A stretch of DNA of 64,000 nt from Candidatus Halocynthiibacter alkanivorans (GTDB taxonomy: Bacteria > Pseudomonadota > Alphaproteobacteria > Rhodobacterales > Rhodobacteraceae). The DNA lies in NCBI RefSeq assembly GCF_003333265.1, contig NZ_QOLB01000141.1, forward strand, positions 1 to 64,000. Reading direction: 5' to 3'. Under the pieces are notes generated by a model. It was given only the letters and a program-made list of their open reading frames with translations. It searched no databases and was not told the origin of the DNA. Position 1 is the stretch's first letter. Each line of letters starts with the position of its first letter. The position numbers were made by a program, and so were the translations under genes. This document shows positions 45,779 through 54,272 of the stretch, in pieces.

Positions 45779-48061
45779 ATGAGGTGGGACGTGCGGGCAC
45801 CCGTGCGAACGACAACCTGGAGCAGGTTGAACAAACTGAGCACCCTGCGCCGCCAGCGCAGGATTCAAAACTTTGCCACCCTCGGTCTGGTCCTGTTGGG
45901 GCCGACCCTGGCGCTGGCCACCTTTCTCGTGCTTGGCCCTTTCGACCAGAGTGTCGCCTCTGGCGCGCTGCGTCTGACGGTTTTGGCCGATTTCATCTAT
46001 ATTCTGGTGGTGGCTGCGCTTGTGCTGCAGCGGGTGGCGCAGATGATCTCTGCGCGCCGGGCCGGGTCTGCCGGCTCCCAGCTTCACCTGCGGCTGACCG
46101 GCGTATTTGCCCTGCTGACCCTGTTGCCCTCTGTGCTGGTGGCGGTGTTTGCAGTTTTTACGCTGAACTTTGGTCTTGAGGGCTGGTTCTCAGAACGGGT
46201 GCGCGGTGTGGTCGGCAATTCTCTGTCAGCCGCTCAGGCTTATGAGGCGGAGCACCGGGACGCACTGACCCGCGATACTGAAGCGCTGTCGCGCTTTTTG
46301 ACCGAGGCCCGCCGCCAGTCGGTGTTTCTGTCAGACGGCGAACTGCGCCAGGTGCTGACCCGCGGTCAGAGCCAGGTGCAGCGCGGCCTGCGCGAAGCCT
46401 ATGTAATTGACGGTGTCGGCAGTATCCGGGCCCGCGGCGAACGCTCCTACCTGTTTGATTTTGAACAGCCATCCTCTGACGAACTGGTGCGCGCCGGCAA
46501 TGGGGAAACCGTGATCATTCAGGATTGGGATCTGAATGAATTCCGCGCGCTGGTGCGGCTGTCCGGTTTTGCGGATCGCTATCTCTATGTCACGCGTGAC
46601 GTGGACGGAGCCATCCTCAATCTGCTGGATGAGACCCAGGAAACTGTGGTTTTGTACAACCAGTTGGAAAAGGACCGCGGCCGGTTGTTGTTTGAATTTG
46701 GCCTGCTCTATATCGGTTTTGCGCTGATCCTGGTGCTGGCAGCGGTCTGGCTGGGCCTTTGGTTTGCCGAAAGGCTGGCGCGTCCGATCGGGCGTCTGAT
46801 GGGCGCCGCCGGGCGCATTGGTCAGGGCGATCTGAATGTTAAAGTCTATGAAGAATCCGGCAATGATGAGATTGCTATTCTTGGCAGGGTCTTCAACCAG
46901 ATGACCCATGAGCTGAAAGGGCAGCGCGATACGTTGCTGGAACGCTCGGAGCAGATTGACCGCCGGCGCCGGCTGTTTGACTCGGTGCTGTCCTCTGTCA
47001 CCAGTGGCGTAATTGGTCTCGACACCGAAGGCCGCATCGCTTTTGTAAACCGCTCCGCCGAACGGCTGCTCGACATCAGTGCAGAAAAAGACCACGCGCT
47101 GTATCTGTCGGTGGTTATTCCCGAATTTTCCGCCTTGTTTGAACAGTTGCTGAAAAATGATCAGGATGTCGCCCAGGAAAAGGTCAATCTGCTGCGCCAT
47201 GGCAAACAGGAAAGCCTTCTGGTGCGCATTTCCAACCGCCAGACCGCAGGCGATGAAATCGAAGGTTATGTGGTCTCCTTTGACGATGTGACCGATCTGG
47301 TTTCGGCCCAGCGCATGGCGGCCTGGGGGGATGTGGCGCGCCGCATTGCCCATGAGATCAAAAACCCACTGACGCCGATTCAATTGTCGGCCGAGCGTAT
47401 CAAACGCAAATTCAGCAAACAGCTGGCGCCGGAAGAGGTGTCCTCGCTGGAGCAATATACCGATGTGATTGTGCGCCAGACCAATGACCTGCGCCGCATC
47501 GTCGATGAGTTTTCCAAATTTGCCCGCATGCCAGTGCCGGAACGGCGCAGCCATGACATCGTGGATCTGGTCCGTGGCGCCGTATTGCTGCAACGCAACG
47601 CGATGCCGGGCATTGAGATTCTGACCGAGCTGCCCAACCAGAAAATACCGGCTGACATCGACGCGACTATGATTGGCCAGGCGTTGACCAACTTGATTAA
47701 GAATGCCGGAGAAGCAATTGAAAGCCTTCAGGAAAAAGGCGTTCCAGACGCCTATCAACCGCGAATTTCGGTTTCGCTGATTATCGAGGGCGCCGACATG
47801 GTCATTTCAATCTCCGACAATGGTATTGGGCTTCCCGGTGACCGGACCCGGCTGTTTGAACCCTATGTCACCACACGGGACAAGGGCACCGGACTGGGGC
47901 TTCCGATCGTGAAAAAAATTATTGAAGAGCACGGCGGCAGCCTCACGCTGCGCGATGCAAAACCACTGGATGCATCGCTGCAGGTCGGAGCCTGCGCCGA
48001 AATAAGGCTGGAGAGCGCACAGAGCGCGACAGCGAATAAGAAACAGGAGTTGGCAGTATGA
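45779..48061 (+). CDS. ntrY: Nitrogen-related membrane sensor kinase NtrY
   Basis: About 760 residues from the ATG at 45779; an earlier ATG at 45710 is also possible. Three membrane segments near the N-terminus and a fourth near 300, giving a large periplasmic region (about 130-300), then HAMP, PAS (FDSVLSSVTSGVIGLDTEG) and the kinase core with RRIAHEIKNPLTPIQLSAERI and GTGLGLPIVKKI. NtrY phosphorylates NtrX; it is linked to nitrogen, redox and envelope signals in alphaproteobacteria. Its stop overlaps the ntrX start. Confidence 0.93.
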   Translation: MRWDVRAPVRTTTWSRLNKLSTLRRQRRIQNFATLGLVLLGPTLALATFLVLGPFDQSVASGALRLTVLADFIYILVVAALVLQRVAQMISARRAGSAGSQLHLRLTGVFALLTLLPSVLVAVFAVFTLNFGLEGWFSERVRGVVGNSLSAAQAYEAEHRDALTRDTEALSRFLTEARRQSVFLSDGELRQVLTRGQSQVQRGLREAYVIDGVGSIRARGERSYLFDFEQPSSDELVRAGNGETVIIQDWDLNEFRALVRLSGFADRYLYVTRDVDGAILNLLDETQETVVLYNQLEKDRGRLLFEFGLLYIGFALILVLAAVWLGLWFAERLARPIGRLMGAAGRIGQGDLNVKVYEESGNDEIAILGRVFNQMTHELKGQRDTLLERSEQIDRRRRLFDSVLSSVTSGVIGLDTEGRIAFVNRSAERLLDISAEKDHALYLSVVIPEFSALFEQLLKNDQDVAQEKVNLLRHGKQESLLVRISNRQTAGDEIEGYVVSFDDVTDLVSAQRMAAWGDVARRIAHEIKNPLTPIQLSAERIKRKFSKQLAPEEVSSLEQYTDVIVRQTNDLRRIVDEFSKFARMPVPERRSHDIVDLVRGAVLLQRNAMPGIEILTELPNQKIPADIDATMIGQALTNLIKNAGEAIESLQEKGVPDAYQPRISVSLIIEGADMVISISDNGIGLPGDRTRLFEPYVTTRDKGTGLGLPIVKKIIEEHGGSLTLRDAKPLDASLQVGACAEIRLESAQSATANKKQELAV

Positions 48062-49479
48062 GTAACGGGGGCAATACCATGGGTGATATTCTAATCATTG
48101 ATGACGAGCGGGACATTCGCGAGTTGATTTCTGATATTTTGCAGGACGAGGGGTACGGCACCCGTCTGGCGAAAAATTCCGACGAATGCATGGCGCAGAT
48201 CGCGGCGGAGACACCGGCGCTGATGATCCTGGATATCTGGCTGAAAGACAGCAATATGGACGGGATCGATATTCTGAAAACCGTCAAACGGGAGTCGCCG
48301 GAAATCCCGGTGGTGATCATCTCCGGCCATGGCAATATCGAAATTGCGGTCGCGGCGATCAAACAGGGCGCCTACGACTTTATCGAAAAACCGTTCAATA
48401 TTGATCAGCTTATGGTGGTGATCAGCCGTGCGATGGAAGCCAGCCGGCTGCGTCATGAAAATTATGAACTGAAGCGGCGCGACAGCCAGTCTGTTGAAAT
48501 GCTCGGCAAAGGCGCCGTGTTCAAAGCGATGAAGCTCAATCTGGACCGGGTCACCAACTCCAATGGCCGGGTGATGCTGACCGGGCCGGGCGGCGCCGGC
48601 AAAGAAGTCGCGGCCCGCTATATTCACTGCAATTCCAACCGGGCCTCTAACCCGTTTATAACCGTCAATTCCGCCTCGGTTGAACCGGAACGGATGGAAG
48701 AGGTTCTGTTTGGCTCCGAAAGCCGTGAACGGGGCATTGCGCCCGGGCTGCTCGAGCAGGCCAATGGCGGCGTGTTGTTCATCGACGAGGTCGCAGACAT
48801 GCCGTTGGGCACCCAGGCCAAGATCCTGCGGGTGCTGGTGGATCAACAGTTCACCCGCGTCGGTGGCAGCGAAAAACTCCGGGTTGATGTGCGGGTGATT
48901 TCCAGCACAAATAGAGATCTGGAGGACGAAATTGAGGCCGGAAATTTCCGCGAGGAATTGTTTCACCGGCTGAATGTGGTGCCGGTACGGGTGCCGTCTC
49001 TGGAAGAGCGGCGCGAAGATATTCCGGAACTGGCCGCGACCTTTATCGACCAGTTCAACCAAAACCAGGGCCTGCCGCTGCGTGCGCTCAGCGATGATGC
49101 GATTGCGATGCTGCAAACCATGCGCTGGCCTGGCAATGTGCGTCAGCTGAAAAACGTGATTGAACGGGTGTTGATTCTGGGCGAAAGCAGCGGCGATATC
49201 GGCGCGGAAGAGCTGCCGCATTCTGAAAGCAGCCCGTCTGAGACCGGCCAGGTGGTGCTATCGGGCTCAATGGCGACCCTGCCATTGCGCGAAGCGCGGG
49301 AATTGTTTGAACGCGAATACCTGCTGACTCAGATCAACCGGTTTGGCGGCAATATCTCGCGCACTGCGACTTTTGTCGGCATGGAACGCTCTGCCCTGCA
49401 CCGCAAACTCAAAAGTCTCGGTGTAGTGACCGCCAACAAAGCCGGCGGGCGTGTTGCTTTTGTCGCCGAAGAAGGCTGA
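48058..49479 (+). CDS. ntrX: Response regulator NtrX without GAFTGA loop
   Basis: 473 residues from ATG 48058, which has AGGAG 8 nt upstream; an ATG at 48079 (MGDILIIDDERD) is an alternative. Receiver Asp59 in MILDIWLKDSNMDG; AAA+ domain with an altered Walker A GPGGAGKE; Fis HTH in GNISRTATFVGMERSALHRKL. In place of GAFTGA there is SESRERGIAPGLLEQ, so sigma-54 activation is not expected. NtrX families commonly lack this loop. Confidence 0.95.
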   Translation: MSNGGNTMGDILIIDDERDIRELISDILQDEGYGTRLAKNSDECMAQIAAETPALMILDIWLKDSNMDGIDILKTVKRESPEIPVVIISGHGNIEIAVAAIKQGAYDFIEKPFNIDQLMVVISRAMEASRLRHENYELKRRDSQSVEMLGKGAVFKAMKLNLDRVTNSNGRVMLTGPGGAGKEVAARYIHCNSNRASNPFITVNSASVEPERMEEVLFGSESRERGIAPGLLEQANGGVLFIDEVADMPLGTQAKILRVLVDQQFTRVGGSEKLRVDVRVISSTNRDLEDEIEAGNFREELFHRLNVVPVRVPSLEERREDIPELAATFIDQFNQNQGLPLRALSDDAIAMLQTMRWPGNVRQLKNVIERVLILGESSGDIGAEELPHSESSPSETGQVVLSGSMATLPLREARELFEREYLLTQINRFGGNISRTATFVGMERSALHRKLKSLGVVTANKAGGRVAFVAEEG

Positions 49480-49641
49480 CCGCGCGCAGAGGGCCGCAGC
49501 GGGGCGTGGGGTGTGCACCGTGAGAGTGCAGTGTCCGAGCAGAGGGCCGCGCGCCGGCGCTGGCGCGACGCGGTGCCGGATCATTGACGCCAGGCCGCGT
49601 ATCTGCCATTTCAGATCCGGTGGTTCCGGGAGAAGATTGGA

Positions 49642-51018
49642 ATGAAAGTCATTATCTGCGGTGCCGGCCAGGTGGGCTGGCAGATCGCCCGCCATCTGTC
49701 GCAAGAGAAAAACGACGTGACCGTGGTTGATAACAATCCCGCTCTGGTCAGCCGCGCGATCGATACGCTGGACGTTCAGGGGGTGACGGGTTTCGCCTCC
49801 TATCCGGATGTGCTGGACCGGGCCGGAGCGCGCGATGCAGATATGATCATCGCCGCCACCTATTCCGATGAGGTCAACATGGTCACCTGCCAGGTGGCCC
49901 ATTCAGTGTTTTCTGTACCGCGCAAAATTGCCCGGCTGCGCAGCCAGTCTTATCTCACCGCGATCTATTCCGACCTTTACCGTCGCGAACACATGCCAAT
50001 TGATGTGGTGATCAGCCCGGAACGCGAAGTGGCCGAAGCGGCGCTGCGCCGGCTGGCGGCGCCTTCGGCATTTGACACCCAGGCGTTTCTGGGCGGGCGC
50101 TCGCAACTGGTGGGCATCGCGCTGGAAGAAGACTGCCCGGTGCTCAAAACCCCGCTGCGCCAGCTCACCGATCTGTTTTCCACCCTGCAGGCCATCGTGG
50201 TCGGCATCCGGCGCGACGGCCGGCTGTTCGCGCCCGAGCCGGCGGATCAGCTGTTTGCCGGCGATGAAATCTATGTGTTCTGCAATTCTGAGGACCTGAA
50301 CCGGGCGCTGGAGATTTTCGGTAAATCCACCCGCAAACAGGAACGTGTGGTGGTGGTGGGTGGCGGCAATGTCGGGCTTGGCGTCGCGCGCGCACTTGAA
50401 ACCCGCACCGAACGCATCCGCTGCAAAATAATTGAAAAAGACCGCAAAGTCGCCGAAAGTGCGGCCGACGAGCTTGAGCGCACTATTGTGTTGCACGGCG
50501 ACGGGTTGAACCAGGAGATGTTGCTGGAAGCTGGTATTGACCGCGCGGACGCGGTGCTGACGGTGACCGATGATGACAAAACCAACATTCTTGCTGCGGT
50601 CCGCGCCAAGGCCGCCGGCTGTCCGATGGCGATCTGTCTGGTGAACGATCCGACCTTGCTGCCGATCCTGAATGCGGTGGATATTGACGCCTATATCAAC
50701 CCGCGGGCCACCACCGTGTCTTCCATTCTGCGCCATATCCGTCACGGACGGGTGCGCGGGGTCTATTCGATCGGCGATGCGGAAGCCGAGGTGATCGAAG
50801 CCCAGGTGCTGTCCACCTCGCCGATTGCCGGCCAGGCGCTGCGCGACATAGACTTCCCCGAAGGTGTGCTGCTCGGCGCGATCCAGAAGGGCGACAAGCT
50901 GGTGAAACCCAAAGGCAGCACCCGCATTGAGGAAGGCGATGTGATCGCGCTGTTCTCGCTGTCTGCTGATGTGCCGGAGGTGGAGCGCCTGTTGCAGGTG
51001 ACCATCGATTACTTCTGA
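49642..51018 (+). CDS. trkA: Trk potassium uptake regulatory protein TrkA
   Basis: 458 residues. Two RCK_N domains, each with an NAD(H)-binding GxGxxG (ICGAGQVGWQIARHL at 2-17, VVGGGNVGLGVARAL near 237), and two RCK_C domains, the second ending VERLLQVTIDYF. TrkA gates the membrane channel TrkH using ATP/NAD(H). It shares the base A/TG junction with trkH. It follows ntrX after 162 bases of GC-rich sequence with the short repeat CAGAGGGCCGC occurring twice. Confidence 0.96.
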   Translation: MKVIICGAGQVGWQIARHLSQEKNDVTVVDNNPALVSRAIDTLDVQGVTGFASYPDVLDRAGARDADMIIAATYSDEVNMVTCQVAHSVFSVPRKIARLRSQSYLTAIYSDLYRREHMPIDVVISPEREVAEAALRRLAAPSAFDTQAFLGGRSQLVGIALEEDCPVLKTPLRQLTDLFSTLQAIVVGIRRDGRLFAPEPADQLFAGDEIYVFCNSEDLNRALEIFGKSTRKQERVVVVGGGNVGLGVARALETRTERIRCKIIEKDRKVAESAADELERTIVLHGDGLNQEMLLEAGIDRADAVLTVTDDDKTNILAAVRAKAAGCPMAICLVNDPTLLPILNAVDIDAYINPRATTVSSILRHIRHGRVRGVYSIGDAEAEVIEAQVLSTSPIAGQALRDIDFPEGVLLGAIQKGDKLVKPKGSTRIEEGDVIALFSLSADVPEVERLLQVTIDYF

Positions 51019-52538
51019 TGCTGACCAAGATCCTGGCCATGCCGTTTCTGGTGATCCTCATTGGGATGTCGGCGGTGTCGATGATCCTGCCGGCAGCACA
51101 TGCGCTTGTTGCCGGTGATTTTGACACCATGCGGGTGTTTTTCTATTCCGGGCTGTTGCTGCTGATCCTGGTGACTCTGATCGCATTTGCGACCCACGGG
51201 CGCCCGGTGCGGCGTCAGGCGCGCTCTCATCTGATCGCCTTGCTGGCAACCTATACGGTGCTGCCCGCGCTGCTGGCTTTCCCCTTTTATGAAGCGGTCG
51301 GCAATACCAGCTTTCTGAACGCCTATTTCGAAATGGTTTCCAGCCTGACCACCACCGGGGCCACGCTGTTTGATCAGCCTGAACGGCTGGCGCCTTCGGT
51401 GCATCTGTGGCGGGCGCTGGTCGGCTGGATGGGAGGCTTTTTCTCCTGGGTCACCGCGATTGCCATCCTGGCGCCGCTCAATCTCGGCGGATTTGAAGTG
51501 CTGTCCACCTCCCAGATCGGCCAGGCCTCTGCCGGCGCCAGCCAGATTTACAGAGTGGCCGATTCCTCCGATCGGCTGACACGCTATTCCGCGCAGCTGT
51601 TTCCGGTCTACTCCGGGCTGACTGTCCTGTTATGGGTCCTGCTGCAAGTGGCGGGGCAAGACACTTTTATTGCGTTTAACCTGGCACTTTCGACCATGTC
51701 GACCTCCGGCATCCTGCCGGTGTCCAGTCTTGCAGACAGCGGCGCCGGCATGGGCGGAGAAGCGATTATCGTGCTGTTTCTGCTGTTTGCACTGTCCCGC
51801 CAGACCTTTGCCCGGCGGCAGAAAGGCGAAGGCTTCGGGCGGCTGAAACGCGATCCGGAATTTAACCTGGGTGTGATCCTGGTGCTTGGGGTGCCGCTGC
51901 TCTTGTTCCTGCGCCACTGGTTTGCGGCGTTTGAAGTCGATGATCCGCAAAACCTGGCCGGGGCGCTGGATGCGATCTGGGGCGGGGTCTTCATGGTGCT
52001 GAGCTTTCTGACCACCACCGGATTTGAAAGCGGCTCCTGGGATTCAGTGCGCGCCTGGTCGGGGCTGGCGACACCCGGGCTGCTGCTGGTCGGTCTGTCG
52101 CTGCTGGGCGGCGGTGTCGCCACCACGGCGGGTGGCGTCAAACTGCTGCGGGTCTATGCGCTCTACCGTCACGGTGAACGTGAGCTGGAAAAACTTGTGC
52201 ACCCCAATTCGATCGGCGGCGCCGGGGTCTCAGCGCGCCATATGCGGCGGCAAGGCGCTTTTGTCGCCTGGATCTTCTTCATGCTGTTTGCGATTTCTAT
52301 TGCGGCGGTGATGGCGCTGCTGGCGCTGGTGGGGGTTGGGTTCGAACAGGCCACGGTGCTCGCCGTCGCGGCCCTGTCCACAACCGGCCCGCTGATTCTG
52401 GTGGTGGGCGACGCCTCTGCCAGCTGGTCGGGGCTGAGCGACGCCGGAAAAATGATTGCCGCCGGTGCCATGGTTCTGGGGCGGATGGAAACGCTTGCCA
52501 TTATCGCCCTGCTGAACCCGGCGTTCTGGCGCGTCTGA
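51018..52538 (+). CDS. trkH: Trk potassium uptake membrane protein TrkH
   Basis: 506 residues with four membrane-pore-membrane repeats. Selectivity-filter-like turns include SSLTTTGATLF, STMSTSGILPVS, LSFLTTTGFESG and AALSTTGPLIL. The pore lets K+ in, with TrkA on the inside face. The start ATG overlaps the trkA stop by one base, so the two are coupled. The gene order ntrX-trkA-trkH-hfq is seen in related alphaproteobacteria. Confidence 0.96.
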   Translation: MLTKILAMPFLVILIGMSAVSMILPAAHALVAGDFDTMRVFFYSGLLLLILVTLIAFATHGRPVRRQARSHLIALLATYTVLPALLAFPFYEAVGNTSFLNAYFEMVSSLTTTGATLFDQPERLAPSVHLWRALVGWMGGFFSWVTAIAILAPLNLGGFEVLSTSQIGQASAGASQIYRVADSSDRLTRYSAQLFPVYSGLTVLLWVLLQVAGQDTFIAFNLALSTMSTSGILPVSSLADSGAGMGGEAIIVLFLLFALSRQTFARRQKGEGFGRLKRDPEFNLGVILVLGVPLLLFLRHWFAAFEVDDPQNLAGALDAIWGGVFMVLSFLTTTGFESGSWDSVRAWSGLATPGLLLVGLSLLGGGVATTAGGVKLLRVYALYRHGERELEKLVHPNSIGGAGVSARHMRRQGAFVAWIFFMLFAISIAAVMALLALVGVGFEQATVLAVAALSTTGPLILVVGDASASWSGLSDAGKMIAAGAMVLGRMETLAIIALLNPAFWRV

Positions 52539-52696
52539 ATACCGGCGCGCAATGGCATTATTGCCGCAACAGTATTAAGGCGGCTGACAGCTCATATTTA
52601 CTATGGATAGTTGCCTTTTCCCGCTTCATACTGGAGGGCGTAAACCCGCCGTCAGAGAGGCGGATCGCTGTAAAGCGCAAGAAAAGGTAAAAAACC

Positions 52697-52930
52697 ATGG
52701 CTGCTGACAAACAGAACCTGCAAGACGCGTTTCTCAATAATGTGCGCAAAGGCAAAGTTTCCGTAACAATCTTTCTTATTAACGGTGTGAAACTGCAGGG
52801 TGTTATCACCTGGTTTGACAATTTCTGCGTGCTTCTGCGCCGCGATGGTCAGTCGCAGCTGGTCTATAAGCATGCGATTTCGACCATTATGCCGGCCTCA
52901 CCGATCAATCTTTACGACGGCGAAGAGTAA
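52697..52930 (+). CDS. hfq: RNA chaperone Hfq
   Basis: 77 residues, standard for alphaproteobacteria. The Sm motifs are [43 protein letters not shown] and [12 protein letters not shown], where Gln8-type RNA-contact residues are present. It binds small RNAs and mRNAs as a hexamer. A 159-bp leader with a small CCGCC/GGCGG hairpin (52646-52663) precedes it. hflX follows after 3 bases, as in many proteobacteria. Confidence 0.98.
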   Translation: MAADKQNLQDAFLNNVRKGKVSVTIFLINGVKLQGVITWFDNFCVLLRRDGQSQLVYKHAISTIMPASPINLYDGEE

Positions 52931-52933
52931 CTG

Positions 52934-54208
52934 GTGGCGAACGAACCAGAGACCAATACCCGCGCCTGGGTTCTTCACCCGGATATCAAATCAGACAACC
53001 AGCGCCGGGACCCGGGTTTCGCGCTGGCTGAAGCTGTGGCCCTTGCAGAAGCAATGCCCTGGCTTGATATCGTTGGTGCGGACGTTGTCAGCCTGCCGAA
53101 AATGAAACCCGGCCTGTTGTTTGGCACCGGCAAAGTAGACGAGCTGAAGCGCAAGTTTGAGGCCGAAGATGTTGAACTTGTTCTGGTGGATGGACCACTT
53201 ACGCCGGTGCAGCAACGCAACCTGGAAAAGGAATGGGGCGTCAAAATCCTTGACCGGACCGGGCTGATCCTTGAAATCTTTTCCGACCGCGCCCGCACCC
53301 GTGAAGGTGTGCTGCAAGTCGAAATGGCGGCGCTGTCTTATCAACGCACCCGTCTGGTACGGGCCTGGACGCATCTGGAACGTCAGCGTGGCGGGCTTGG
53401 TTTTGTCGGTGGTCCCGGCGAAACCCAGATCGAATCCGACCGTCGTGCTATTGACGATGCCATCGTGCGCTTGCGCCGACAGCTGGGCAAAGTGGTGAAA
53501 ACCCGCGAATTGCACCGTGCCGCGCGCGCCAAAGTGCCGTTCCCCGTTGTGGCACTGGTGGGCTATACCAACGCCGGCAAATCTACGCTGTTCAACCACC
53601 TGACCGGGGCGGACGTCTTTGTTCAGGACATGTTGTTCGCGACGCTGGACCCGACCATGCGGGCGGTGAAACTGCCTTCGGGCCGTGATGTGATCCTGTC
53701 AGACACCGTGGGGTTCATCTCGGATCTTCCCACCCAGCTGGTGGCGTCATTCCGCGCCACGCTGGAAGAAGTGCTGGACGCGGATCTGATCCTGCATGTG
53801 CGCGACATCTCCCATCCGCAGACCCATGAGCAGAAGCAGGACGTGCTCGCCATTCTGGACATGCTGGGGATCGCTGAAGATGCGCCGATGATCGAGATCT
53901 GGAACAAGATCGATCTGACCGAAGACGTGGTGCGTGAAGGGCTTGAGACCAGGGCTGCCAGCAAAGACGACGTCTATACCGCTTCTGCACTGACCGGCGA
54001 GGGCATGAGTGTGCTGCTGGATGCCGTTTCTGATGCTGTGGAAGTTGCCAAAACATCGCGCGAGCTGCGGCTCAGTTTTGCCGATGGCCGCAAACGGGCC
54101 TGGTTGTTTGGCGAAGAGGTGGTGGAAAGCGAAGTCCAGGATGAAGAGGGCTGGCTGTTGCAGGTGCGCTGGACCGCGCGCCAGGAAAAACATTATCGCG
54201 ATCTCTGA
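52934..54208 (+). CDS. hflX: Ribosome-associated GTPase HflX
   Basis: 424 residues from GTG 52934. The N-terminal nucleotide-binding domain (RDPGFALAEAVALAE, LLFGTGKVDELK) is followed by the family motif RGGLGFVGGPGETQIESDRR, GTPase G1 GYTNAGKST (210-218), G3 DTVGF and G4 NKID. HflX splits stalled 70S ribosomes, for instance after stress. Followed by a terminator shared with the convergent acylase gene. Confidence 0.97.
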   Translation: MANEPETNTRAWVLHPDIKSDNQRRDPGFALAEAVALAEAMPWLDIVGADVVSLPKMKPGLLFGTGKVDELKRKFEAEDVELVLVDGPLTPVQQRNLEKEWGVKILDRTGLILEIFSDRARTREGVLQVEMAALSYQRTRLVRAWTHLERQRGGLGFVGGPGETQIESDRRAIDDAIVRLRRQLGKVVKTRELHRAARAKVPFPVVALVGYTNAGKSTLFNHLTGADVFVQDMLFATLDPTMRAVKLPSGRDVILSDTVGFISDLPTQLVASFRATLEEVLDADLILHVRDISHPQTHEQKQDVLAILDMLGIAEDAPMIEIWNKIDLTEDVVREGLETRAASKDDVYTASALTGEGMSVLLDAVSDAVEVAKTSRELRLSFADGRKRAWLFGEEVVESEVQDEEGWLLQVRWTARQEKHYRDL

Positions 54209-54239
54209 AACGACTTCAGATCATGGCAGATCAAAAAAA

Positions 54240-54272
54240 CCCCCGGACCATCTGGTACCGGGGGCTTTTTCT
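54240..54272. terminator. Terminator between hflX and the penicillin-acylase-like gene
   Basis: CCCCCGG (54240-54246) and CCGGGGG (54258-54264) with an inner CCA/TGG. A-run on the left and T-run on the right make it bidirectional between two convergent genes. Confidence 0.85.

Noticed and set aside
46331-47758. 475-codon open frame antisense to ntrY
   Set aside because: Shadow of a GC-rich coding sequence; no start signals or motifs.
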